Assembly: GCA_042434945.1 (NCBI GenBank)
Contig: CP170191.1
Coordinates: 744,001 to 808,000 of the forward strand
Origin: Escherichia hormaechei_A
GTDB lineage: Bacteria; Pseudomonadota; Gammaproteobacteria; Enterobacterales; Enterobacteriaceae
Length of the DNA stretch: 64,000 nucleotides
Direction of reading: 5' to 3'
Under the pieces are notes generated by a model, which was given only the letters and a program-made list of their open reading frames with translations, was not told the DNA's origin and did no database searches. Numbering within the stretch: the stretch's first letter is position 1; the number at the start of each line of letters is the position of its first letter. A program made the translations under genes and the position numbers. Positions 35,791 through 45,257 of this stretch are shown piece by piece.

Positions 35791-36695
35791 TTCAGTGCCT
35801 TGTCATTCGGTTCTTTGAACAGTGCTTTCATTTCGTCTGACAGTTCGAAATTCATGTTCAGGTTTTTCGGCGGAATTGGATTTTTGAACCACTTATCAAA
35901 CCATTTTTCCGCTTCACCGGAGGTCTGCACCTGAGCGATGGTGTCATCCATCAGCTTTTTGAACTGCGGATCATCTTTACGCAACATACAACCGTAGGCC
36001 TCCTGAGACTGCGGCTTGCCGACGATTTCCCAGTTGTCTGGTTTCTTCGCTTTCGCACGTTCACCGGCCAGCAGAGCGTCATCCATCATAAAGGCAACGG
36101 CACGACCGCTTTCCAGGGTGCGGAAAGAGTCACCGTGATCTTTGGCGCTGATGATGCGCATATTCATTTTTTGCTCTTCATTCAGTTTGTTGAGCAAAAC
36201 TTCAGAGGTAGTGCCGGAAGTGACGACTACGGCTTTGTCTTTCAGGTTGGCAAAATCTTTGATATCGCCACCCTTTTTGGTCAACAGGCGCGTACCGACC
36301 ACGAAAATAGTGTCAGAGAAAGCCGCCTGTTTTTGGCGTTCGACGTTGTTGGTGGTAGAACCACATTCAAAATCGAAAGTGCCGTTTTGCAGCAGTGGAA
36401 TACGGTTTTGTGAGGTAATCGGAATCAGTTTTACCTGCAAGTCCGGTTTGTTGAGTTTCTTTTTCACTGCTTCAACAATGGCGTTGGAGTAATCCTGCGA
36501 GTAACCCACCACTTTTTGCTGATTGTCGTAATAAGAGAAAGGCACTGAAGATTCACGGTGACCGACGACAATCACACCGTTTTTGGCGATTTTGTCCAGA
36601 GTACTGCCCGCTGCCGGGGCGGCGTCATCTGCCTGTGCCAGTCCTGCGGAAAGCGCCAGGGCGAGGATTGCTGTGGCAGGTTTACGTAATTGCAT
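35787..36695 (-). CDS. gltI: glutamate/aspartate periplasmic binding protein GltI
   Basis: A 302-residue solute-binding protein with a 22-residue signal peptide ending AQA and the family signature of type 3 amino acid binders. It captures glutamate and aspartate for GltJKL. The ATG at 36695 (MQLRKPAT) fits the E. coli protein; an in-frame ATG 25 codons earlier would spoil the signal peptide. First gene of the operon. Confidence 0.97.
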   Translation of the reverse strand: MQLRKPATAILALALSAGLAQADDAAPAAGSTLDKIAKNGVIVVGHRESSVPFSYYDNQQKVVGYSQDYSNAIVEAVKKKLNKPDLQVKLIPITSQNRIPLLQNGTFDFECGSTTNNVERQKQAAFSDTIFVVGTRLLTKKGGDIKDFANLKDKAVVVTSGTTSEVLLNKLNEEQKMNMRIISAKDHGDSFRTLESGRAVAFMMDDALLAGERAKAKKPDNWEIVGKPQSQEAYGCMLRKDDPQFKKLMDDTIAQVQTSGEAEKWFDKWFKNPIPPKNLNMNFELSDEMKALFKEPNDKALN

Positions 36696-37090
36696 ATCCA
36701 ACTCCTTTATCTTCTGCGTTAAGAACGCATGGATACCCGTTGTGAGTGTTTGTGTTGTTATCGTCTGCAACTTTATTGTGCAGTGTTGTGCCTGTTAGGT
36801 AACATTTAGTTTGGCTAAATGTAAAGATATTGCTGTTTTATTGTTTGTTTTTGCGAGATGCGCCGCACCATTCCGAAGCAAAATTCTTAAAATGCACTCT
36901 TTTAGTGCTACCGCTGGATTACTGTGGTGCAACTAGGTTGTACTGATGCTGATTCAGGGTTTGCCTTGTATAACAAAGCAATAGATGTGCCAAAGTTGGA
37001 TAGGAGAATATTGTTATCCGGATAATGCACTGATGCCGCATCCGGTGAGCGTGCCGAAATATGGGATGTTTCCGGCACGATAAGAAGGGA
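36696..37090. other. gap between gltI and lnt
   Basis: A 395-bp AT-rich region with the gltI promoter and, near its lnt end, a palindromic element. K-12 has an IS5 copy between these genes by recall; none is present here. No ORF is supported. Confidence 0.55.
37020..37082. repeat. REP-like palindrome after lnt
   Basis: GATGCCGCATCCGGTGAG is followed by a hairpin of GTGCCG and CGGCAC. Typical REP-type spacer sequence at an operon end. Confidence 0.55.
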
Positions 37091-38629
37091 TTATTTACGT
37101 CGCTGACGCAGACTCATCAACACAGCAGCAAAACCAAACAATGCCGTCAGCACCCACAGCGGCCAGTTGCCGGTACGTGCGTATGGTGTGAGTCCGGTGG
37201 TCGGCGTCACGTTAGTGGTTAACACCTCGCGGGTGAACTGCGGGATCATCGCCTGAATCTCACCCTGCGGGCCAATCACCGCCGTAATGCCGTTGTTGGT
37301 GCTGCGCAACAGTGGGCGCGCCAGCTCCAGCGCACGCATTCGCGCCATCTGGAAGTGTTGCCATGGACCAATAGATTTACCAAACCACGCATCGTTGGAG
37401 ATAGTCAGCAGATAGTCGGTATCCGGGCGGAAGTTATCGCGCACTTGCTCGCCGAGAATGATCTCGTAGCAAATAGCCGCAGTAAGCTCAATACCATTTG
37501 CCGACAGCGGCGGCTGGATATATGGCCCACGGCTGAACGACGACATCGGCAGATCAAAGAACGGTGCTAACGGACGCAGAATCGACTCCAGCGGGACAAA
37601 CTCGCCAAACGGCACCAGATGGTTTTTGTTATAGCGATCGGCTGATTCGTAGCTGTACGGCGCACCTTTACCCAGCGTGATGATGGTGTTGTAGGTATCG
37701 TAGCGGTTCTGCTTATTGAGACGCGCGTCGACAATCCCGGTTACCAGCGAGCTACCTTTATCACGCAACTCACCGTCCAGTGCTTTGAGGAACGGTTGCT
37801 GATTAATTTCCAGATCGGTTATCGCCGACTCCGGCCAGATAATCAACGATGATTTGCCCATCAGCGGTGCCGTTGCGTTGTAGTAAATCTTCAGCGTATT
37901 AAGAAGCTGGCCTTCGTCCCATTTCAGCGATTGCGGAATATCGCCCTGAACCATCGAAACCTGAATGGTTTTCTCCGGTTGTGGGGTAAACCACTGGATG
38001 TAACGCAGCGGGAAGGGAAGGGCAAACAGCACGACGGCCACCACCAGCGGACGCCAGTTGCGTTTGACCAACGCCAGTGCCAGCAGGCCACTAACCATCA
38101 TCAGCAGGAAGTTAATGGCTTCCACGCCCATTATCGGTGCCAGCCCTTTTAACGGGCCATCAATCTGGCTATAGCCGAACTGTAACCACGGGAAGCCGGT
38201 CAGTACCCAACCGCGCAGAAACTCGGTCACTTGCCAGAGGGCAGGGGCGGCAATCGCTACGCGCAGCCAGGTGGTTTTCGGCCACAGACGCGACAGCACG
38301 CCAGCAAACAGTCCGGTATACAGCGACAAATACGCCGCCAGCAGCAGCACCAGGAAGATGTTAACCGGGCCAGGCATTCCGCCAAAGGTCGCGATGCTGA
38401 CATAGACCCAGTTAATACCGCTGCCAAAGAGGCCAAATCCCCAGCAAAAGCCAATAGCGGCAGACTGGAGTGGACGGCGGTTAAAGGTCAACGCCTGAAG
38501 CCCCATCAGCGAAATAATCGCCGCAGGCCAGACGTCGTAAGGAGAGAAGGCCAGCGTTCCGCAGGCACCGAATAATAACGCCAGCAGCAGGCGAATGCGC
38601 TGGCGTTCAATTAATGAGGCAAAAGCCAT
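37091..38629 (-). CDS. lnt: apolipoprotein N-acyltransferase Lnt
   Basis: A 512-residue inner-membrane enzyme that adds the third acyl chain to lipoproteins. Six or so membrane helices precede a periplasmic nitrilase-fold domain in which the catalytic triad Glu267, Lys335 and Cys387 is present at the E. coli positions. It is the last gene of the ybeZ-ybeY-ybeX-lnt run, 24 bp after ybeX. Confidence 0.97.
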   Translation of the reverse strand: MAFASLIERQRIRLLLALLFGACGTLAFSPYDVWPAAIISLMGLQALTFNRRPLQSAAIGFCWGFGLFGSGINWVYVSIATFGGMPGPVNIFLVLLLAAYLSLYTGLFAGVLSRLWPKTTWLRVAIAAPALWQVTEFLRGWVLTGFPWLQFGYSQIDGPLKGLAPIMGVEAINFLLMMVSGLLALALVKRNWRPLVVAVVLFALPFPLRYIQWFTPQPEKTIQVSMVQGDIPQSLKWDEGQLLNTLKIYYNATAPLMGKSSLIIWPESAITDLEINQQPFLKALDGELRDKGSSLVTGIVDARLNKQNRYDTYNTIITLGKGAPYSYESADRYNKNHLVPFGEFVPLESILRPLAPFFDLPMSSFSRGPYIQPPLSANGIELTAAICYEIILGEQVRDNFRPDTDYLLTISNDAWFGKSIGPWQHFQMARMRALELARPLLRSTNNGITAVIGPQGEIQAMIPQFTREVLTTNVTPTTGLTPYARTGNWPLWVLTALFGFAAVLMSLRQRRK

Positions 38630-38653
38630 GTAGTTATCTATCCAGTTTCGGTT

Positions 38654-39532
38654 TTATTCATCCAGCTTCGGCTGGGGTGAGTCATCCGGGATTTTGACAT
38701 GAACCTGAATAATACGCCGACTGTCGGCCATCGCCACTTTGAACTGGTAACCGTCGATGTCGATAGTTTCGCCACGCGCCGGAAGATGCCCAAATGCCTG
38801 CATCACCAGACCACCGATAGTGTCGACTTCTTCATCGCTAAAGTGGGTGCCGAACGCTTCGTTGAAGTCTTCAATGGAAGCCAGTGCGCGTACGGTCCAG
38901 GTATGACGACTCAGCTGACGGAAGTCGATATCATCTTCTTCGTCATACTCGTCTTCAATCTCACCAACAATCAGTTCCAGGATGTCTTCAATGGTCACCA
39001 GACCGGAAACCCCACCGAATTCGTCAATAACGATCGCCATGTGGTAACGCTGAGAGCGAAACTCTTTCAGCATCCGGTCTACGCGCTTACTTTCAGGAAC
39101 GACAACCGCCTGACGTAACACTTTGTCCATGCTGAAGGCTTCAGCATCGCTGCGCATAAACGGCAGCAAGTCTTTCGCCATCAGAATCCCTTCAATGTGA
39201 TCTTTGTCTTCGCTAATCACCGGGAAACGTGAGTGGGCGGACTCGATGATGACATCAAGACATTCGTCCAGCGTCTGGTTGCGTTTCAGGGTAATCATCT
39301 GGGAGCGGGGGATCATGATGTCGCGAACGCGTTGGTCTGCGATGTCCATCACCCCTTCGAGCATATCGCGCGTATCTTCGTCGATAAGGTCGTTCTGCCC
39401 GGAATCACGGATCAGCGCCAGCAGTTCGTCACGGTTTTTCGGTTCACCGTGGAAAAGTTGGCTGAGTAACAGGGAGAAAAATCCCTTCTTGTTGCTTATC
39501 GTGTCACTACTGTGTGAATTGTCGTCGCTCAT
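38654..39532 (-). CDS. ybeX: CorC/YbeX CBS-domain protein
   Basis: A 292-residue cytoplasmic protein with a short N-terminus, two CBS domains (about 70-190) and a C-terminal CorC_HlyC domain. Early work tied it to CorA-dependent Mg2+ and Co2+ efflux; later work links it to ribosome or RNA maturation with YbeY and YbeZ. Sits between ybeY and lnt. Confidence 0.94.
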   Translation of the reverse strand: MSDDNSHSSDTISNKKGFFSLLLSQLFHGEPKNRDELLALIRDSGQNDLIDEDTRDMLEGVMDIADQRVRDIMIPRSQMITLKRNQTLDECLDVIIESAHSRFPVISEDKDHIEGILMAKDLLPFMRSDAEAFSMDKVLRQAVVVPESKRVDRMLKEFRSQRYHMAIVIDEFGGVSGLVTIEDILELIVGEIEDEYDEEDDIDFRQLSRHTWTVRALASIEDFNEAFGTHFSDEEVDTIGGLVMQAFGHLPARGETIDIDGYQFKVAMADSRRIIQVHVKIPDDSPQPKLDE

Positions 39533-39621
39533 GGCGTCGTATGGGTTCTCATGTTAGTTAATCAAAACGCCGTCGTTAATCACCAACGGCGGGGACGTCT
39601 GCCAGTCAAATGCCTGGCAAA

Positions 39622-40089
39622 TTATTCTTTCTCGGCAATGTACGGATCCTCATAGCCCAGAGCAAGCATAATCTCTGTTTCGAGGGCTTCCATTTCTTCT
39701 GCTTCGTCATCTTCGATGTGATCGTAACCTAACAAATGCAGACTGCCGTGCACCACCATATGCGCCCAGTGCGCCTCCAGTGGTTTGCCTTGCTCCTGAG
39801 CTTCCTTCTCAACCACCTGACGGCAGATAACCAGATCGCCCAGTAGCGACATTTCCATGCCAGGCGGCACTTCAAACGGGAAGGAGAGCACGTTGGTCGG
39901 CTTATCCTTACCGCGATAGGTCAGATTCAGACTGTGGCTTTCGGCGGTATCGACCACGCGAATCGTCACTTCCGATTCTTCCTGAAACTGCGGGATCACC
40001 GCATTCAGCCATGTCTGAAACTGGCTCTCTTCCGGTAACCCGGAATTATCTTCACATGCCAGTTGTAAATCGAGGATCACCTGACTCAT
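39622..40089 (-). CDS. ybeY: endoribonuclease YbeY, rRNA maturation factor
   Basis: A 155-residue UPF0054 metalloprotein with the zinc motif [11 protein letters not shown] (His114, His118, His124). It takes part in 16S rRNA 3'-end maturation and ribosome quality control. Its start overlaps the ybeZ stop by four bases, implying coupled translation. Confidence 0.97.
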
Positions 40090-41126
40090 TTTTGTTCCTG
40101 TTCTTCGCGCTTGCGTTCTGCTGCCAGCGCCGCTTTTCGTTTTTGTTCGGCTTCTTCCCAGGCTTCATAGGCGTTAACGATACGCGCCACCACAGGGTGA
40201 CGAACCACGTCTTCGCTGTGGAAGAAGTTAAAGCTGATCTCTTCGACATCGGCCAGCACTTCGATGGCGTGACGTAAGCCTGATTTAGTATTACGCGGCA
40301 GGTCGATCTGTGTGACGTCGCCGGTGATAACCGCTTTTGAGTTAAAACCGATACGGGTCAGGAACATCTTCATCTGTTCGATGGTGGTGTTCTGGCTCTC
40401 ATCGAGAATGATAAACGCGTCGTTCAGCGTACGACCACGCATATAGGCCAGCGGTGCGACTTCAATAACGTTGCGCTCAATCAGTTTCTCGACTTTCTCA
40501 AAGCCCAGCATTTCAAACAGCGCGTCGTACAGCGGGCGCAGATACGGGTCTACTTTCTGGCTTAAATCGCCAGGCAGGAAGCCCAGTTTCTCACCGGCTT
40601 CTACTGCCGGACGAGTCAGCAGAATACGGCGAATTTCCTGACGCTCCAGGGCATCAACTGCCGCAGCCACTGCCAGGTAGGTTTTACCCGTACCCGCCGG
40701 GCCAACGCCGAAGGTAATGTCATGGTCGAGAATATTGGCGATGTACTGCGCCTGGTTTGGCGTGCGCGGCTTAATTACGCCGCGTTTGGTTTTGATATTG
40801 ACCGCTTTGCCGTACTCCGGCACGCTCTCCGCGCTTTGCTCCAGTACCCGCGCTTCTTTAATCGCAAGGTGGATCTGTTCCGGTTCGATATCCTGAATCT
40901 GACCGCGCATCGGGGCAGTATCGACATACAGGCTACGCAGAATGTCTGCCGCAGCGGTGACGCAAATCGGACGGCCGGTCAGTTTAAAGTGGTTATCGCG
41001 GCGATTGATCTCGATGCCGAGACGGCGTTCGAGCTGCTTGATGTTGTCATCAAACGGGCCGCACAGGCTCAACAGACGCGCATTGTCTGCTGGCTCCAGG
41101 GTGATTTCGCGAGTGTCTATGTTCAA
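40086..41126 (-). CDS. ybeZ: PhoH-family ATPase YbeZ
   Basis: A 346-residue PhoH-like ATPase with Walker A GPAGTGKT and Walker B FIILDES; it works with YbeY on rRNA. The TTG at 41126 is chosen because AGAGGAA lies six bases before it and the E. coli protein starts there (NIDTREI); an ATG 13 codons upstream is in frame but has no comparable site. The C-terminal tail is a charged Glu/Lys/Arg/Ala helix. Confidence 0.93.
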
Positions 41127-41242
41127 ACCGTTCCTCTTATCTGTATGCCGCCGGAAGCTGAACATTCACCGGCCTATAAGGAAATTATTCACGCCACAGG
41201 AAAAAGGCGCAAGCATTGCAATAAAGATGGGGATAAAGAGAG

Positions 41243-41273
41243 AAAAAACAAGGCCCACCGGAACGGCAGGCCT
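41243..41273 (-). terminator. terminator after miaB
   Basis: Read on the minus strand, AGGCCTGCC pairs with GGTGGGCCT and is followed by TTGTTTTTTC, six bases past the miaB stop. Confidence 0.75.
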
Positions 41274-41278
41274 GAGAA

Positions 41279-42703
41279 TTACGGCTGATAATAACCCACG
41301 CCAAGGTCGTTTTCTTTGCGGGTACGGGCAATCACTGATTCCGGTGTTTCTGCCACGCGCAGACCCATTTCATCTTCAGTACGCACCACTTTACCGCGCA
41401 GAGAGTTCGGGTAGACGTCGGTAATTTCTACATCGACGAATTTACCGATCATATCCGGCGTGCCTTCGAAGTTGACCACGCGGTTATTTTCCGTACGCCC
41501 GGAAAGCTCCATGATGCTCTTACGCGATGTACCTTCTACCAGAATACGCTGGGTGGTGCCGAGCATCCGGCGGCTCCACGCCATCGCTTGCTGATTAATG
41601 CGCTCTTGCAGAATATACAGACGCTGCTTCTTCTCTTCTTCCGGAACATCATCAACCATATCGGCGGCTGGTGTACCCGGACGTGCAGAGAAGATAAAGC
41701 TGTAGCTCATGTCGAAATTGACGTCGGCAATCAGCTTCATCGTTTTCTCGAAGTCTTCGGTGGTTTCGCCAGGGAAGCCAACGATGAAATCAGAACTGAT
41801 CTGAATATCTGGACGCGCCGCACGCAGTTTACGGATGATCGCTTTGTACTCCAGCGCCGTATGGGTACGGCCCATCAGGTTCAGAATGCGATCGGAACCG
41901 CTCTGTACCGGCAGATGCAGGAAGCTCACCAGCTCCGGCGTGTCGCGATACACTTCGATGATATCGTCGGTGAATTCGATCGGATGGCTGGTGGTAAAGC
42001 GAATACGATCGATCCCGTCGATCGCAGCAACCAGACGCAGCAGATCGGCAAACGATCCGGTGGTGCCGTCGTAGTTTTCACCACGCCAGGCGTTCACGTT
42101 CTGACCGAGCAGGTTGACTTCACGCACGCCCTGAGCCGCAAGCTGGGCAATCTCAAACAGAATATCGTCGGACGGACGGCTTACCTCTTCACCACGGGTG
42201 TAAGGCACCACGCAGTAGGTGCAATATTTATTGCAGCCTTCCATGATGGAGACAAACGCGGTCGGCCCTTCGGCGCGCGGTTCCGGTAGACGGTCAAACT
42301 TCTCGATTTCCGGGAAGCTGATATCTACAACCGGGCTGCGGTCGCCACGCACGGAGTTGATCATCTCCGGCAGACGGTGCAGCGTTTGCGGCCCAAAAAT
42401 AATATCGACATAGTGGGCGCGCTGGCGAATGTGCTCGCCTTCTTGCGATGCCACGCAGCCACCGACGCCGATAATCAGGTCTGGATTCTTCTCTTTTAAC
42501 AGTTTCCAGCGACCCAACTGATGGAAGACTTTTTCCTGAGCCTTCTCGCGGATTGAGCAGGTGTTCAGCAGCAGCACATCCGCTTCTTCCGCCACGTCGG
42601 TCAGTTGATAGCCGTGGGTGGCATCCAGCAGATCGGCCATCTTCGATGAATCGTACTCGTTCATCTGACAGCCCCAGGTTTTAATATGGAGTTTTTTGGT
42701 CAT
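41279..42703 (-). CDS. miaB: tRNA-2-methylthio-N6-isopentenyladenosine synthase MiaB
   Basis: A 474-residue methylthiotransferase that adds ms2 to i6A37 of tRNAs reading UNN codons. It has both iron-sulfur sites: Cys12, Cys49 and Cys83 in the N-terminal domain, and radical-SAM Cys157, Cys161 and Cys164 in [10 protein letters not shown]-terminal TRAM domain follows at about 380-445. Confidence 0.97.
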
Positions 42704-42848
42704 CGACTTGCTCTTGCGAAATAGTAGCCAGGAATGCAGGGCGCATAGTGTAATGCTTTGCTGCCGTTGTGACCAGTATGAGCGTTATCAGCCCTTAGGG
42801 GTAAAAATCCTGTAAACTTAAAGCATATTGCTAACAGGATGATTGACC

Positions 42849-44024
42849 ATGACAAATCAACCAACGGAAATTGCCATTGTCGGCGGAGGAATGGTCGGCG
42901 GCGCACTGGCGCTGGGGCTGGCACAGCACGGATTTGCGGTAACGGTGATCGAGCACGCAGAACCAGCGCCGTTTGTCGCTGATAGCCAACCGGACGTGCG
43001 GATCTCGGCGATCAGCGCGGCTTCGGTATCATTGCTTAAAGGGTTAGGGGTCTGGGATGCAGTACAGGCTATGCGTTGCCATCCTTACCGCAGACTGGAA
43101 ACGTGGGAGTGGGAAACGGCGCATGTGGTGTTTGACGCCGCTGAACTTAAGCTACCGCTGCTTGGCTATATGGTGGAAAACACTGTCCTGCAACAGGCGT
43201 TGTGGCAGGCGCTGGAAGCGCATCCGAAAGTAACGTTACGTGTGCCAGGCTCGCTGATTGCGCTGCATCGCCATGATGATCTTCAGGAGCTGGAGCTGAA
43301 AGGCGGTGAAGTGATTCGCGCGAAGCTGGTGATTGGTGCCGACGGCGCAAATTCGCAGGTGCGGCAGATGGCGGGAATTGGCGTTCATGCATGGCAGTAT
43401 GCGCAGTCGTGCATGTTGATTAGCGTCCAGTGCGAGAACGATCCCGGCGACAGCACCTGGCAGCAATTTACTCCGGACGGACCGCGTGCGTTTCTGCCGT
43501 TGTTTGATAACTGGGCATCGCTGGTGTGGTATGACTCTCCGGCGCGTATTCGCCAGTTGCAGAATATGAATATGGCACAGCTCCAGGCGGAAATCGCGAA
43601 GCATTTCCCGTCGCGTCTGGGTTACGTTACACCGCTTGCCGCTGGTGCGTTTCCGCTGACGCGTCGCCATGCGTTGCAGTACGTGCAGCCAGGGCTTGCG
43701 CTGGTGGGCGATGCCGCGCATACCATCCATCCGCTGGCGGGGCAGGGAGTGAATCTTGGTTATCGTGATGTCGATGCCCTGATTGATGTTCTGGTCAACG
43801 CCCGCAGCTACGGCGAAGCGTGGGCCAGTTATCCTGTCCTCAAGCGTTACCAGATGCGGCGCATGGCGGATAACTTCATTATGCAAAGCGGTATGGATCT
43901 GTTTTATGCCGGATTCAGCAATAATCTGCCACCACTGCGTTTTATGCGTAATCTCGGGTTAATGGCGGCGGAGCGTGCTGGCGTGTTGAAACGTCAGGCG
44001 CTGAAATATGCGTTAGGGTTGTAG
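42849..44024 (+). CDS. ubiF: demethoxyubiquinol 5-hydroxylase UbiF
   Basis: A 391-residue FAD monooxygenase for the C6 (formerly C5) hydroxylation in ubiquinone synthesis. The N-terminal dinucleotide fold GGGMVGG and the second FAD motif GDAAHTIHPLAGQGVN are present. The ATG at 42849 follows AGGA and agrees with E. coli. It is convergent with the tRNA cluster. Confidence 0.96.
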   Translation: MTNQPTEIAIVGGGMVGGALALGLAQHGFAVTVIEHAEPAPFVADSQPDVRISAISAASVSLLKGLGVWDAVQAMRCHPYRRLETWEWETAHVVFDAAELKLPLLGYMVENTVLQQALWQALEAHPKVTLRVPGSLIALHRHDDLQELELKGGEVIRAKLVIGADGANSQVRQMAGIGVHAWQYAQSCMLISVQCENDPGDSTWQQFTPDGPRAFLPLFDNWASLVWYDSPARIRQLQNMNMAQLQAEIAKHFPSRLGYVTPLAAGAFPLTRRHALQYVQPGLALVGDAAHTIHPLAGQGVNLGYRDVDALIDVLVNARSYGEAWASYPVLKRYQMRRMADNFIMQSGMDLFYAGFSNNLPPLRFMRNLGLMAAERAGVLKRQALKYALGL

Positions 44025-44029
44025 CCTTA

Positions 44030-44110
44030 CAACATTGCCGGATGCGTGCCAACCGTAGGTCGGATAAGACGCGGCAGCGTCGCATCCGACATTGAAGGAT
44101 AAGACGTGTC
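44030..44110. repeat. REP/BIME element after ubiF
   Basis: Inverted REP units (GCCGGATGCG, then GGTCGGATAAGACGCGGC with CGTCGCATCCGAC) of E. coli style. Confidence 0.7.
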
Positions 44111-44141
44111 AACATCGCATTCGACATTGAAACGCAGAAAA

Positions 44142-44172
44142 GCAAAAAGCTCGCCGAAGCGAGCTTTTTTAA
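44142..44172 (-). terminator. terminator of the tRNA operon
   Basis: AAAAGCTCGC and GCGAGCTTTT close a stem around CGAA with T runs on both sides, between glnX and the convergent ubiF. Confidence 0.85.
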
Positions 44173-44174
44173 TG

Positions 44175-44249
44175 TGGCTGGGGTACGAGGATTCGAACCT
44201 CGGAATGCCGGAATCAGAATCCGGTGCCTTACCGCTTGGCGATACCCCA
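44175..44249 (-). tRNA. glnX: tRNA-Gln (anticodon CUG)
   Basis: A 75-base cloverleaf with encoded CCA, T-arm GGTTCGAATCC and anticodon CTG. Same sequence as glnV. Last gene of the seven-tRNA operon. Confidence 0.97.
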
Positions 44250-44286
44250 ACTGGGTGCACTTACAAGGTAAGCGTCTTGAATAAAT

Positions 44287-44361
44287 TGGCTGGGGTACGA
44301 GGATTCGAACCTCGGAATGCCGGAATCAGAATCCGGTGCCTTACCGCTTGGCGATACCCCA
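44287..44361 (-). tRNA. glnV: tRNA-Gln (anticodon CUG)
   Basis: A 75-base tRNA gene with CCA, anticodon CTG. In E. coli this gene is the source of the supE amber suppressor; the anticodon here is the normal CTG. Confidence 0.97.
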
Positions 44362-44408
44362 ACAAATTGGTTTTGAATTTGCCGAACATATTCGACACAT
44401 TCAGAATT

Positions 44409-44485
44409 TGGTGGCTACGACGGGATTCGAACCTGTGACCCCATCATTATGAGTGATGTGCTCTAACCAACTGAGCTACGTAGCC
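44409..44485 (-). tRNA. metU: tRNA-Met, elongator (anticodon CAU)
   Basis: A 77-base gene, GGCTACGTAGCTCAG at the 5' end and CCA at the 3' end, anticodon CAT. Identical to metT in this window. Confidence 0.97.
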
Positions 44486-44500
44486 AGATTGTTTCTTCGA

Positions 44501-44575
44501 TGGCTGGGGTACCTGGATTCGAACCAGGGAATGCCGGTATCAAAAACCGGTGCCTTACCGCTTGGCGATACCCCA
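44501..44575 (-). tRNA. glnW: tRNA-Gln (anticodon UUG)
   Basis: A 75-base gene with CCA and anticodon TTG. Same sequence as glnU; differs from glnV/glnX in the anticodon and T stems. Confidence 0.97.
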
Positions 44576-44609
44576 ATAACCGGGCGGTGAACCGCTTACT
44601 CGAAGAAGA

Positions 44610-44684
44610 TGGCTGGGGTACCTGGATTCGAACCAGGGAATGCCGGTATCAAAAACCGGTGCCTTACCGCTTGGCGATACCCCA
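44610..44684 (-). tRNA. glnU: tRNA-Gln (anticodon UUG)
   Basis: A 75-base gene with CCA and anticodon TTG, the second copy of the pair. Confidence 0.97.
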
Positions 44685-44707
44685 TCCGTACAACGCTTTC
44701 TGGTGAA

Positions 44708-44792
44708 TGGTGCGGGAGGCGAGACTTGAACTCGCACACCTTGCGGCGCCAGAACCTAAATCTGGTGCGTCTACCAATTTCGCCACTCCCGC
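44708..44792 (-). tRNA. leuW: tRNA-Leu (anticodon UAG)
   Basis: An 85-base class II tRNA with a long variable arm, anticodon TAG in the ATTTAGGT context, and CCA. Confidence 0.97.
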
Positions 44793-44801
44793 AAAAAAAG
44801 A

Positions 44802-44878
44802 TGGTGGCTACGACGGGATTCGAACCTGTGACCCCATCATTATGAGTGATGTGCTCTAACCAACTGAGCTACGTAGCC
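44802..44878 (-). tRNA. metT: tRNA-Met, elongator (anticodon CAU)
   Basis: A 77-base gene with anticodon CAT and CCA, first gene of the operon metT-leuW-glnU-glnW-metU-glnV-glnX, the same order as in E. coli. Confidence 0.97.
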
Positions 44879-44918
44879 ATCTTTTTTTTCGCGATACCTT
44901 ATCGGCGTTGCGGGGCGC

Positions 44919-44947
44919 ATTATGCGTATAGAGCCTTTCAGCGTCAA
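44919..44947 (-). promoter_or_regulatory. strong promoter of the tRNA operon
   Basis: On the minus strand TTGACG (-35) and CATAAT (-10) are 17 bp apart and are followed by a GC-rich discriminator GCGCCCC, the hallmark of stringently controlled stable-RNA promoters. The first tRNA starts about 40 bp downstream. Confidence 0.75.
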
Positions 44948-45219
44948 CCTCTTTTTCAAGGAAAATTGCTCGAAAGTGACTGTTTGGTTAGGTTGCGAAC
45001 AGCGTGGCGCTATATTCGTCAATTATTGTTTACTTTGTGTTTTTTCCCACCCTACAGCCATTCTTTTGTCATACAGGATGAAATTCGGAATTTAACAATA
45101 GTGGTGGGAAATTAATCTATGAAATACTGGCCTACAGTGATGAGTTGTCAAACAGTGATGTGGCAAACCCGGAACATTTCCTTACTGCATATCAGAATCA
45201 ACAAGCACCTCAATAACTG
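44948..45219. other. gap between the tRNA promoter and asnB
   Basis: Together with the promoter and asnB terminator this is a 379-bp gene-free stretch. It is AT-rich. No ORF or named element could be supported apart from those listed. Confidence 0.5.
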
Positions 45220-45252
45220 AAACAGCCCCGGATTTCACCGGGGCTGTTTCGC
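45220..45252 (-). terminator. terminator of asnB
   Basis: AAACAGCCCC and GGGGCTGTTT form a strong stem six bases after the asnB stop. Confidence 0.75.
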
Positions 45253-45257
45253 ATTTC

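Noticed and set aside
44175..44878. CRISPR-like array of repeated units
   Set aside because: The repeats are tRNA genes with cloverleaf folds, anticodons and CCA ends.
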